Shown here: positions 39,486 through 52,000 of the stretch, one piece after another | How positions within the stretch are numbered: the first letter of the stretch is position 1 | Layout: each line of letters begins with the position of its first letter | Assembly: GCF_004027225.2 (NCBI RefSeq) | Contig: NC_046360.1 | Location: 2,344,001-2,408,000, forward strand | From: Strigops habroptila | Taxonomy: Eukaryota > Chordata > Aves > Psittaciformes > Psittacidae | Length of the DNA stretch: 64,000 nucleotides | Direction: 5' to 3' | Notes under the pieces: generated by a model | What the model was told of the DNA's origin: nothing | What the model saw: the letters and a program-made list of their open reading frames with translations, nothing else | Database searches by the model: none | Translations under genes and position numbers: made by a program

Positions 39486-40124
39486 GGTTCAGATGCATTC
39501 CTACAACGTTACTTACCCAGGGAAATGCCGGTTCTACACCAATCCTGTAAAAGCACCGGCTCTTCCCCAGCAGTGGCGTGTCCGGCACTGCTGGAGTGAG
39601 AGGATGGGTTTGTTTTTCCAGCACTCAACTTTACAACAGCAGCTTAACCAGCCTCAAGTGGTGAGTTCTCCATTAGGAACATGCGCTGAACAGGCAAAGC
39701 TGTTCCTACACAGCACGTAACGAACCCCAACCTGGTCAGTCGTGACCTAAATTTACACTAGAACAGCAGGTAACGGTTTAGGATGATCTGTGCTGGTGGT
39801 TAACGTGACCAGTGAGTAAACTCTTAACTGACAAAGTACTCAGTATTGAGTTGAGTTCTGTCCTTTTCCACGTATCTGTCCTGCAAAAAAAACAAACAGG
39901 CACCATTTGAGGGGCATTTCCACTTCCCAGACTCCAAATAGTTCTTCATAAAGTGCTGTTTACCACAACAGCTCAGAACACAAAGAGTTTTCATCAAGTT
40001 CTCACTTGCAGAACAGCAGCTGAACTTTCTAGAACCAGAAACAGCTCCACTGTTACCCCATCAACCACTCTTTCATCTTTCAAGGCAACCCCCAATAGTC
40101 TTTAGGTTCAAACGCTTCATGGCA

Positions 40125-43100
40125 CTAGACGACCGGGGAGCTCGGCACGTTGCCAAAATCCTCTTCAGAGTCGCTAGCTGTCGCTAGACTATGGAAGGTG
40201 TGACTGACGGCATCCTCCTTACAGGAAACTGCTCCGAAAAACAAGGAATGAAACTGGAAAATACAATATTTACACAAGTCAGAAACTGTGATACAGAATT
40301 TGGGGTTAATTATTTCTGAAGCTTTTGCTACTTTAAGATCTTTATTAGTCTACAGCAGTTCCATTTAAAACAGACCCGTCACCTGTGAGTATTACCAGCA
40401 TTAAACATGGTGGGGGTGGTTTTTGTCAGCTCTGCTGCTGAGAGAGCTGCTTCCATTGAAAGGCCCCAGGCAGAACTGAATACCAACAGGTAGTAACCCC
40501 CAGGCTACGTGTAGCTAAACACCAGCTGAGTTATTCCACCCTAAACAGAACTGGGAGTCTCCTCACCTTCTCGTAGTGAGACTCTCCTGCCAGTGCTGCA
40601 TGGGCTGTGGTTGTTCCTTCTACCCCTGTTGTATCTCCCTCTGTGGCTCCAGGAATGACTTTTCTCTCTTGTTTTACCAAAGGACTCGCAGGTTTCGCTG
40701 GCTCCGCGCTCGGGGTCTTTCCATTCCTCTGCGGCTTTTTGGAAGCATTTGCCTGCGTGCTGCTGTCTTTATCCATGGAGGCGTTTCCAGCTTTCTCTGT
40801 ATGTGTCTCCAGGCTGGATTGGAGAGAGTAGGTCAGGTTAGTAACTGGCTTTTATGTGTATAGTATGTCTGTTTTCCATTAGTGAAATCATTATGGCTTT
40901 AGAATGGATTCTCAACAAGTACCTTCCCTTCCCCTCCTACTGCAATAACCCTGTGGAGACAAAAGAAAACAGAAGCTAGCACAGAGTGTGCTCTCTTGCA
41001 CTGTTTTATTGCTGTAAATGCTCCTAAGGTGTTCCTGAACCTGGCTAATTCACTGTTTTCCTATGAACAAAGACTCAGTACCCTGCAAGAATGAGCCAAT
41101 TCCTTTTCATCTTACATCTGGCTTGGCTGGAACACTTAAACTTCAATTTTCCATCCTCCCTGCAGCCCACCGTTACCTTTCCTGCCACGGTGTAAAGCTG
41201 GGCGGCTGCTGGGAAGTCGTCTCCTTTTCAATGTCAGACAAGGTAGCCAAGATAAAGCTGGCTTCCAGCACCAGATCCTCAATGCTGAAAGCAACTGGTC
41301 TAAACACAGATATTCAGAGACTTAAACCAGTGTGTGTAATTACACGTGTTGTGGGAGGAAACAGCTCGTGCAATTCTAGACATAAAGATTAAAACGAGCC
41401 TCCTCTGAAGAGCTGAAAACGTGATGTATTTGCTGCTGAAGGATATAAGATGGTTGCAGATTTAAACGCACCAACGAGCAAATGCTACACTACACAGTAT
41501 TGTACTTAGTCAAATTAGTTTTAGATATTTAACAGTTAAAATTATATTTTACACAGAAAACTTATTCTTTAGACTCCTAAATAAAACCATTGCCTGCATT
41601 AGCATACCTCTGCCCTGATGTGGGTAACTTCTTACCCACACTGTTAGGAAACACTCAGTAACAGCTGTGTGAATCTTGGTCCATGGAAGTGGAGGCAAGT
41701 TCTCAATTTATTTGAGTATTTCCTTTTCCAGTATAATGAATTTTCTCAGTGTAAAATATAACAGTCTATATTTTAATGAGGTTGGTCCAATCACCAGGTT
41801 GGACACAGGGGCTTGGAGCAACCTGGTCTAGAGGAAGGTGTCCCTGCCCGTGGCAGGGGGTTGGAACTGGATGAGCTTTAAGATCTCTTCTAACCCAAAC
41901 AAGTCTGATTCCGTGATTAGTCCGAGAGCCTGAAGCATGCAGGTGACTTCTATTTAGGTGCTCATTAGTCACCATGGGCAGCTTAGTAATGCTGTGCCTA
42001 TGTTAAGCGCTTTTTGTGTAATAACAGACTATTTAACCTGTATCACAGATTAGAAATAGAGCTTTTGGTACAAAATTAAATCTCTTTTATTGTTCCCGTT
42101 AAATATTGAGTAACCTGTGGACAAAACCTGAGTGTCGAGGTGTAACTGCAGCAGTTCTAGCCAGGTGTGTTCCCAAACGTACTTTCCAGAGATGTCAAAA
42201 TGGATGGAGACAGGAACACTGGTGGCTTCTGAAAACGCCAGGAGTCCCTGGAAAGAAGGGGTGGGTGGTTGAGCACCATTAAACCCAGAAGATTAACATT
42301 AGAATGTAAGTTTATCCCACATGTTGTTTACTGGCAAAAAACGGTAAAAGTCAACTGCTTCTAGAACACATTTCGTGCCATCCCTGCCTGGGGCTTTGCC
42401 GAAGAAGTTTCTACATGGAGAACTTCTGTGGCCACAATGCTGCCCCAGTGCAGTCACAGTGTACCTGCCTGGTTTTGTTGTCTGAAATGTTCTGCTGCCT
42501 TTCAAAGGCTACTGTGAGGGACTCCCCGGTGTCCAGAAGATCCTGGTTTTAAACCTAATCCTTGACCAGCTGGTGCAATGGTGCCTCTGGTCAGGAGGCC
42601 TGATGGAGCCCATCCAGGGCTATCCCACATTGTCCTGGTCAAGTCAAGCAAGTAAATGGGAAAAGTTCTATTTTCAAGACAAATTCTTACTTTACCCTCA
42701 ATTCTTTAAGGCAAAAAGTCACTTCAGAATCGACTCCAACTTGGAAGTAGTCAAACTCATCTGGATTCAGTTGTACTTCAGTAAGCATTGTCTTTGAAAA
42801 ATCTGTTTAAAATAACAAGGAGTCAAGTTTGAACTCAACAAATTATAACCCTGAGGTTGTTACAGCAGCATTTGAACAAGTAATTGTATTTTTAGAGTGA
42901 CTAACAGTGATATAAGTAAAATACAATCTTCAGTTTACTTACATTGTATTATATAGATTTAAATTGCTTTTTAAACCTGTTTTATGTTCCACTGTGTGAT
43001 CTAACCCGATACCTGCTGCTGCTCTCACAAATCTGCTTTGTCTACAGGCATCCATCACAAATAGTATTACCAGCTGCTTATTGTTGCATAGATGGGAAGA

Positions 43101-46100
43101 TCAAAGTGCCACATGACTTTAAGAGATTAATCATAATTGCTGACAATCATCAGAGGACAATGAAGGTGGATTTAGGTTCTTTGTTTTAAATTATAATCTT
43201 TTCCTGTTCCTAAGTGGCAACAGGAAACAGGCTCCTCAGTTTCAGGTGCCAATTGTTGCTTCTTATCATCAGGTCAGCCCATAGTTGTTATTAGGTGCAT
43301 GAAAAGAAAGGAAGAGGGAACTGTAACACATTCAGCAGCTCCTGCAAGGCAGAACCTACATGTGCAAATGAGAACAAGTCTGGGCAGGAGGTGTAATGTG
43401 TGTCTGTGAAAGTTAAACCTGGATGTGGAAAAACCCAAGCCAGCACCAGGTGATGCGTTCAAAGGACACGTTTTGTTTCAGTGCATACAGAACATGTGCT
43501 GCAGGCAGTATATTGCATCACATGCTACACAACAGCAACAATGCTTGTAATTCCTCCTTTTTCTCTTTGATTGTTTAAGGGTTTGGTATCTCATTATATT
43601 TTTACCTGCTATTTTTTCACCTTTCTTACAATAATCCTTGTAAGCGTATGTTTCTAAAATAACCAAGTTTGTCATTCAAACTGTAATCTCTTTAGCATCT
43701 TCTCAGTAATTTCTTCCCTGTTTCGCTCCAGTCATCTTCCACCACTTAATCCTTGCTCTCCACTGCTTTAGCCTGTTCCCAGCACAGTCCCCACCTCTGC
43801 TCTAGGCAGTCATCTTTTTCTAGGTCATTATCCTCAGCTTTGGTCATAAGCAAGTATGAGAAGCATCCCTTTATTATATGATATACAAGAACCTGTACTT
43901 CAGAAACACAATTACATCTTTAAAATTAGTTTGAGTCACACCCCATGAATGTAGATTGTTCTCATCTCAGCTGGAGAGCTGAGAATGGCAGGGCACAGCA
44001 CTGCACTGTTAGGCCAGCTAACACGCTGTATTGCCCTTACACTAAAATACACTGTAATGATTATCAATTCTCTAATTGTGGTATTCAGATTTAAACAGTT
44101 CTTTTTCAAAACATAAAATTATCTCCTTTTGCCTGTCTGCTGCCACACTTCTGCTCCTGCAGCACACTAATTGCTCTGCTCAAGCCTACGGCAAGTGGCA
44201 TAATTTATTTCAATTGGCTGCTCACTCTGATATCTGCCACTGGTACCAGGAAATGGTATTAAAAACATACTTTCCTCAAATATATTAAAACCAGAGAGTG
44301 GAAGTATGACTTGGAATCTCCCTATGTATGTTCCCTCTCTTACAAATCTCATTCAACCACAAAATACACTCTCTGTTTATGTTGTGAGTTGTTATTCCTG
44401 TAGTGTACCTGTTGCACAGTCCCAATACTGTTTTAAAGCCCCAATATCCTTTACTTCGCCTGTTTGAAAAGTCCCAACACTGTTTCCTTACCAGTGTCCT
44501 CCTCGGTGTAACTCTTGAAGCAAACTTTCATCGGTGTAACTGATAAAGTTACTTCTTCTTGACTGGTCGGGAAGTGAATCACGATATCAGCCAGCAGCCT
44601 GTAAAACGACATTCGACATTAAAATACCTGCCACAGAGTCCCAGCCTGCATTTGTTACTCACATGAGAAATTAAAACAGTTCCTGGGCAGTACTGGGTGC
44701 AAAGGTGCCTTTGAAACGTGCACCCCCTACAGTGTGTGTATCTTTTTAATTGATTTATGTAGCAACAGGTACAGAAGACATCTAAGAATACAGCCGGTCA
44801 TTACAAAAGCAAATTTGTTTGTATTTGATGCCTGTGTATGCTGCCAGCTCAGTTTCACATACATATATTGGTGTTACCTTTCCACATGTATATATCACAG
44901 TTTTGAGCAAACCTCAGTGATCTATACTCTTTATTCAAAAGCTTGCAGGTTTTACAGTTGCATAATCTTTTTATAAACACAATACATAGTATCTATGAGA
45001 GATCTTTATTCACCTTTAATGGCTGATTCTTGTGACAAGAAACACTGTCAGAAACAGTGTTATAGAAATGCTGTCAGGGAAAGTACAGCTGAACTGTTCT
45101 TTGCTTACACTGACAAGCAGAGCTTTGCCTTATTGCACCGAAGAAATTGTGCTTTTACCACTGGATTCTTTACCTGTAACATTCCAGCACTGCTTTAGTT
45201 GTCATAGGTGGAAGTAGGTTAAAGGTGTGAATTCAAAGTAGACATTACACACTTCTCAAGGTTAGACTGAGTGGGATTAATGGCAGAATGAGCCCAGTTT
45301 CTTAAGTTGCAATGTGAAAAATCAAGCAGTAAGATACAGGATTTAGGAATTTGCTATTTTTGTCTGTGCCCTAATGAGATTTTGATTGTGTCAATGATTA
45401 TGACACCAGTATTGCCTCCTGTAGGAGTCTTTTTATTTCTTTCCCAGAAAAAATACTTTTGTATTCATTACCTGGAGTGGACTTTAAGTACGTTGGGGCA
45501 CATGTGCTTTGCAAAAACAGCCTGCAACGGATCACATTCTTGAAACGTCAGGTTATATGTTTTTACAACACCTGAGTGTAAAGGATATGAACAAAAATCA
45601 GTGCTGGTCTGTCATTTTAACTGGCTTATTCAGTATTAATTGTGCTTTTAGGAAATCTCAATAGAGAAAGTAACTAAACTTACTCTAGCTGTGTGGAAAT
45701 GTCACTAACAAATAGAAAACTGCATTAACCTGCCATCAAAGACTTCCTTCATCCCATTAGTTATGTCCTGCCAGCATCTGAGTTTAAGAATTCACAACAA
45801 ATAAGTGAAGAGCAACAAGTGCAACAAATGTGGGGGGGGGGGGAAATGCTTCAGTGTTTAAGTGGTATAATATAAATGGTGGTAGAATCAGATCTCTATT
45901 TCTAGATAAGCATAAGCTAAGAGAGCTTAATGGTCTTTCCCTAATTCAATATATTTTGTCGTTATTAGTAATGCAAGCTAGATTTTTAATGATATAAACC
46001 ACTGCTTATCACACAGATATCACAAGCTATCACATCAAGTTGTGTTGATAGATGATGGTTCTTTATGAGTTCTGCAAAGACTATTGCTGAGGAATACACC

Positions 46101-48527
46101 TGGTGTTCTGCTGGACTGAGGACGTCAGACCTGTTACCATGCTGAATAACTGTGTTAGAAGGGGAAAGACCCAGTAAATCCTCCACCAAACCAGGATTTC
46201 CCTCCCTTTCCATAATGTGTGTTTTTAAGAATTTACTCCGGCCTCATTCTAATTGTTGTAGGCAGTTGGCTGGCAATTAATATACAGCGTGCATTAACTA
46301 CTGAACTGAAGACTGTTTGTCTGATAAAGCCTGTTTTAACTTCATTTTAATAAGGTGATGCAGATGATAAATATAAATAATGATGTGAAGAGGCTGAAAG
46401 TGTTTGGCATAATGTTCATCAAGAACATTCAGCTACTAATTACACTCAATATTGTGCTGCCCTGCTCTTTTAAACTGCTGCTGCTCCTGTGAAGATGTGT
46501 AACCTACCATGTTTGCAGAGGAGCTGAAAAGTTATGTGATGATCATTAATATTTGTATAAATGCTGCATTTCTCTACATTCCTTTCCAGCACATTTACAC
46601 ATCTAAATACAGGAAGAACTGACTGTAAAACAAACAAACAAATTAGCGCAGAGGTTACTAAGCAGTTTTGCAGTGTATTTTCCCTAGTTTTGTATGGTTT
46701 ATCTCAAGTTCTTGTTTCTATTGCTTCCCCAAACTGCTTTGTAAGCAGGCACTGATCCTTGCCATCATCACCCGCTATTCCAAAACATGGGCAACAGAGC
46801 TGTTTGGTAAAGAATTGGTCAAAGCTCTCCTGGCTCATACTGGTTGTGAAGGCTACAGGAGAAACACTCCAGAGGCAGAAATGTGGTATTCCTTTATCCT
46901 GAGATTAAGCTGGCTCAGACTTTGGGAATTGCAGGGCACAGTTTAGGAGGTACAACTTCCAAACGTAATTAAATACTAACACTCTATTTTGCAGAGCTGC
47001 TCAGAAGTGTTTTAGTTTAGAGCCATCCACATACCTCTAAAGAGCCTCCCCCTATAACTTCATTGGAAAATTGGGCTAATTTGCTGCTTACAAAGCTGTG
47101 CATAATCCATTCAAATGTACCTTGATTATCACTTTACAGGGGGGAGATAACTGCTTTTCCTTCTGACGTGGCTGAGGCAGGGCAGTCCAGCAGTAATGTT
47201 GAAAAAACATAGATGAGAAGAACACATATGCATATGCTGACCTTGAAGAATTCACTGACCTTAAGGCAAGCTGAAAATGGAAGTAAAATAATTTATTAAT
47301 TAATATTTATTAACTCAAAACTATTTGTATCAAACCTGTAACAAAAAATCTGTGTGCTTCAGTGCCATTCAGGAACCACAGAACTTTTAAATCTCACTAT
47401 CTCAAAATGAATACATATGCACTATGGATAGAATCATGGTCAAACTCATCACCTATATTATTTCTGGTATAATATAGGCAGAGGAATCCAGTCTATGGAC
47501 ATTTAAGTGGCCCTGACCTTTGATGAGTTACCAAAACACTTGGAGCTCAGTTGGAGGCATCTGAAGGACAAGTTTATTCTAGAACAACCTTCCTGTTCAC
47601 CCATCCACACAGCACATACAAATGAACAAAGACACCACCAGCACCCCAAAAACTCTTTAGGTATAAAAGGGAATTATCTCCACTTCTGATTTCCCACCCT
47701 CCCAGCAAGTTAAGGAGAGTTGATCACTTTTAACTAAGAAACCTCTAGAGAAAACCCTAATTTTGCTGGAAATGGAGTTTGATTAATCAGAGGCATATTA
47801 ATGGATGCACCCTTCCTGTTGAGTCATCCTGGTTCAAAAACATGTTGTTTAGAGGCAGCTTGTGACGGGGTACAAAACATAAACCTTTTGACCCATGGTA
47901 TTAATCCAGATGTCCTGGACAAGCTCAGGCTTGGGGAACAAAGAATCGAATAGTAGGGGCAGAGGTGGAATGAATCTTCCCTGATGTAATCTGCGTAATT
48001 ACAATTACAGATAATATGGCATTTGGCCACACTGAAAGTGGAGGGATGCAGGCAGAAGGGTACCTGTAGGAAAACAACACATTATCCAACAAGGTAAATA
48101 CTGTGCTTCCAAGAGAGATTTTTGAATTACAATAAATCAAATGCACTTACACCTTTCTCTAAGGGGTCGAACCAAAACTCATCGCTAATACGTGCTATGG
48201 CATGAATCGCTCTTCCAAACACTGGCAGGAAAAGAAAACAAAGCATTATGCGTTCTAAGTGAAAACAACAGTGTCATACTGCATCTTCTCCAGCCTAATT
48301 TAAGAGGAAACATTACGAATGTTTTATGCATTCCAAAGAAAACCAATGACAGGGTGGAAAACCTTACTCTTCCCCTTTTCAGCACAAACTCCTTGATGCC
48401 CGTTTAGCCGCACCGCCCTGAGGCACCCCGCTCTGGGGCGCCCGTTTCTCCCACATAAACCGCTTAGATCGGAGCCTGCCGCCGCCCGGGTACCTCTGAG
48501 GTGCGCCCCCCCAATGACACACTTCAT
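40125..48527 (-). CDS. RAD9B: RAD9B, 9-1-1 checkpoint clamp paralogue (complete, 11 coding exons)
   Basis: RAD9B is the vertebrate paralogue of RAD9A. It can replace it in the RAD9-RAD1-HUS1 ring that loads at DNA damage and activates ATR. Exons are 48494-48527, 48151-48221, 47121-47270, 46508-46622, 45472-45571, 44492-44598, 42696-42802, 42183-42247, 41177-41299, 40567-40813 and 40125-40253. Phases all agree and give 415 residues; human RAD9B has slightly more. Family landmarks are [75 protein letters not shown] and [19 protein letters not shown] (PCNA-like domains). These are followed by a low-complexity, probably disordered tail in exon 10 and the conserved C-terminal FFGAV with the acidic SDSEEDF. 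The ATG at 48525-48527 has good context (GGCCATGA) and fits the family start; an in-frame ATG lies 11 codons upstream. Confidence 0.96.
40567..40813 (-). CDS. RAD9B: RAD9B exon 10, disordered linker
   Basis: This 247-nt exon encodes a Lys/Ser/Thr/Pro/Glu-rich segment (for example [20 protein letters not shown] and [17 protein letters not shown]) with no globular character. It joins the clamp fold to the conserved C-terminal tail. Its sequence is not recognisably like the mammalian linker, although position, phase and flanking exons are right. It holds several S/T-P sites that a kinase could use. Confidence 0.85.
41793..41918 (+). mobile_element. CR1 LINE 3' fragment
   Basis: CAGGTTGGACACAGGGGCTT, AGCAACCTGGTCTAGAGG, GTCCCTGCCCGTGGCAGGGG, TTGGAACTGGATGAGC and TCTTCTAACCCAAAC, ending GATTCCGTGATTA, make up the longest CR1 remnant in the window, about 125 bp. 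It is in plus orientation, so antisense to RAD9B, in intron 8. Confidence 0.92.
45832..45843. repeat. G12 homopolymer
   Basis: Twelve consecutive G residues lie in RAD9B intron 4. No function can be read from it. Confidence 0.85.
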
Positions 48528-49012
48528 GGCCGCCCCCCTCCCCTCACACGACGGCTGCAAAAAGGGCGGGAAACGCCCGCAGCGGGGCGTTCCTCAGAGA
48601 CCCGGATGTAGGCGGAAGGTGGCCGCGGAGAAACGCATTTTGGGCTGTGTTGGCCCTTCGGAGGCGCCGTAGCGGGGTGTTTGGCGCCGGCCTGGCTTCC
48701 GGGAGCAGGCGCAGCGGGCGCTGTGAGGAGCGCGGCGCCGGGCAGGATGGTGAGCGGCGGGGCCCGGCACCGGGTCCGCCCCGGCACCGTCCCGTGGCGC
48801 CGGAGGGCCCTGGGCTCGCTTCCCCCCGGGGCGCGGTGGGCGCGGGATGTGGGGAACGCGCGGTCGGGGAATGTTTTCTGTCGGTCGCCGCCCCAAAACC
48901 CCCCCAGTGGTGCCGAGCTGAGGTAGATGGAGGGCGGGCGGGGAGCGCTGAGGAGGGGCGGCCCCGCTGAGGGGCTGCGGCTGGCGGGGCTGCGCGCAGG
49001 AGCCGAGTTTTA
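48400..49012. promoter_or_regulatory. Bidirectional CpG-island promoter RAD9B / VPS29
   Basis: The start codons of RAD9B (minus) and VPS29 (plus) are 219 bp apart, and the whole interval is GC- and CpG-rich with no TATA box. GGGCGGGAAA at 48564-48573 matches the E2F consensus, which suits a DNA-damage clamp gene with cell-cycle expression. GCTTCCGG near 48692-48699 is ETS-like. Head-to-head pairing of these two genes is the same in human. The motif calls are by eye only. Confidence 0.75.
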
Positions 49013-52000
49013 ATTTAATTAATTTTTTTTTTTTTTTTTTAACGCTTCTTTCATAACATCAACAATTCATTAATTATTATTTGCCTGTTCATTCGGCTGT
49101 GTTTTCTTTTCTGTTGCTTTCTTTTGTTTTAACATTGATCATGGTTCACCCTGTTTTTCATTCCCCCCCCTGTCTGCAATCAACTTCTCCATTCCAATAA
49201 GGCTGGGCACAGAGTAAGTTTACTCCTCTTGGCTGTTGCTAACACTGGTGGTAAGGGCTTGTCAATGTTCCTAGATGATACGGATGTCAGATGGGAGACG
49301 TGAATTAGGGGCTGCTGTTCAAACCATGCTCGAGATTGCACCTAAATTCCTAGTAAAAGCCAGATGGCATAACGTTCTTTGCCACTGTTTCGTGCTGCAG
49401 ATAGCTGTGATTATTAAAAACGCTTCAGTGCTTTTAATTAGGTTTTGTTACTGTAGCTTGCCAAGTTTTCTGTAATTAATGGGTGCTCAAATGTGATTTG
49501 GGGAAAATATGGGGTTGGCCACTTTGTCAGCAAAGGAAATGGCCTTTGTTGAATGCGCACACTCTGCTGACTTCAGTGGGGTTGTGTGATTTGAGTGGCA
49601 GGGTAGTTTTACTAAACATTAAATATATAACTGGCATTGCCTGTCCACGTCCTTCAAGCATCAGTCAGAGAATCTATCTGTTGCTACTTTAATAATCAAA
49701 ATCACTTATTACCCATTTTCTACTTGCATTCAACTATACCAGCTCTACGCTGATGCTAGGAAGGGTATTTTTCACTGGCTACTCTCGAAAGACTATAAAA
49801 ACTGTCTTTTTTTCCCCTCTTCTGGGTTGGTTTTAAGTTGGCAGCTCATTGATTCAAAACCTCTTGTATTGCTTTACCAATACTTTCATCCATCTGTTCT
49901 CTGAAGATGCGTAGCTTTATGATGGCCTGGAAATGCCCCAATAAAACCAAAACCCAGACAAAAAAGCCACCCAAGTTTTGCTTTTTTTGATGCCTGTTAG
50001 CATGAAGACAGCTGCATGGCCTAAAAATATCAAAATTAAATATTAAAAAAGATGATTTATTAGCATAGTTACTACTGCTTATATATATGTGTGTGCTGCG
50101 TCTTTTACAAGCGCATTTGATGGCTGTCATTTGAGGTACTGTTACTAACAAAGTGCTATGGTTGGAAGATAAACTTTTTATTATGGAGCTATTCATCAAG
50201 TTAACAGGGATGACTCTGTAGATCCAGTGTTTTTGCAGCGCAGTGGTGTCACATCCCATGCTTTATAGAGCTTTTCATGCCCTTTTTGCATAATTAATTT
50301 ATTGCTGTTGCTCGCATTAATTCTTTATTTGCACATTTAAAGCCTGTGCTGTTAAACTACGGCCTTACTTCAGCTGAATCCTTAATTTTGAAGCCCCCAT
50401 TAAATTTGTGTTCTCCTTGCAGCTGTCATACTGCAACTACAAGTATCTAGAACTGGTAATAGCACTCTGTGCAGGATGTTTAGTAGTGTGGCTTATCTTC
50501 TCTGCAGTGCCCTGGTTCAGTGGTTTTTAATCTATTAGTCTTACTCTGTTGTTCAGTGATTCCTCAATAAGGAACAAGCTTCATGTTCTCAATAAGAACA
50601 AGCTTCATGTTCTGGTCAGCTATTAACATACGTTGCAAACTTTCAGTTCTTTTTTTGCCTTTTAATTTTTTTCTTTGGATAAGAGAACAAGTTAGTTAAA
50701 GTAGGAAGAAACTGGGTTTGAGTTTTAAGGAGAATTGGCCACAGTTTAGCCAGGTCTGTGCTTGAGAACATGTGTTAGGGATAGTTTATGGTAGTTCCTA
50801 AATTTGTGTGAAATACATCAAGTAGTAATATTCTGTTGTTGCACCTTGCAATGGCTTTCAGCAACAAAATAAAGAGATTCTGTAGGCTGTTGTGTTGGTA
50901 AGGCCCCCTCTGGGTAATGACTATGGTAGTAAGGGCCCTGTTTTCCCTCAATATAACAATATTCCATCACAATTTCAGTCTTATTCTAGTAGACATCAAA
51001 ATGCCAAGTTATGAAACTGAAGAACACATTGCAAAGCTTTCTGTTTGCTTGTGGTTCTTGTCTTAATAAGCATCTTGTAACGATCTTTCTTTCTTGTGGT
51101 GACACCTAAGTTGGTGTTAGTACTGGGAGATCTTCACATTCCACATCGATGCAACAGCCTCCCAGCCAAGTTCAAAAAGCTGCTGGTTCCAGGGAAGATC
51201 CAACACATCCTCTGCACGGGAAACCTCTGCACCAAGGACACTTATGACTACCTCAAGACTCTGGCTGGGGACGTCCATGTTGTCAGAGGAGACTTTGATG
51301 AGGTAGTGTCCTCTCTCTAATATTGACATTGGTTTTGTCCATCTACATAAAGGGTTATTTGTAATTCAAGTAAAAGTGGGCAAACTGAGCTTGGTTGGTG
51401 CAACAGGACTTGCTGCTGTCAGACCTTTGAAGTTCGTTGCATCCTGCCACAGTCTCCAGTGTTCATAAAAGCAGCTTTGTAGCTCTCATTGTGTAGCAGT
51501 AGAGCCAGTCACATTGACTGGTGTCTCTGCCTGTGGCAGGGGGTTGGAACTGGATGAGCTTTAAGCTCCCTTCCAACCCAAACCTCTGATTTGTGATTCT
51601 GTGATATGAGTCTAAGAAGCTTTCCCACTGTCTTCATGGTGTTTCATAGAGTTGTTTTTAAACTGTAAGTCTGCACATCTAATCTGTGTTTGGTTTCTTT
51701 TTTAGAACCTGAATTATCCTGAACAGAAAGTTGTCACTGTTGGACAGTTCAAAATTGGGCTGATTCATGGCCATCAGGTTATTCCCTGGGGTGACATGGC
51801 CAGCCTGGCACTGCTACAGAGGCAGTTTGATGTGGACATCCTAATTTCAGGACATACACACAAATTTGAGGCATTTGAACATGAAAACAAGTTCTATATC
51901 AATCCGGGATCAGCTACAGGAGCCTATCATGCCTTAGAGAAGTAAGTGAAGTATGGGAATTGTCTGTGGGGATAACTACAAAACTCATTATGAAAGTTAA

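Larger units (their letters stand above)
40814..47120 (-). other. RAD9B introns 3 to 9
   Basis: The introns between exons 3 and 10 are AT-rich, each between about 0.5 and 1.7 kb. A CR1 tail sits in intron 8 (41793-41918) and a G12 run in intron 4 (45832-45843). No other gene or repeat family was recognised. The remaining open frames are short and lack motifs. Confidence 0.55.
48750..51110 (+). other. VPS29 intron 1 (outside the microexon)
   Basis: Apart from the 12-nt microexon, this 2.36 kb intron holds a T18 run at 49023-49040 and a 25-bp tandem duplication at 50563-50611. No other exon or mobile element was recognised. Confidence 0.6.

Noticed and set aside
48558-48560. Upstream in-frame ATG for RAD9B (MQPSCEGRGAA extension)
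   Set aside because: The downstream ATG has better context and matches the family N-terminus; the extension has no counterpart.
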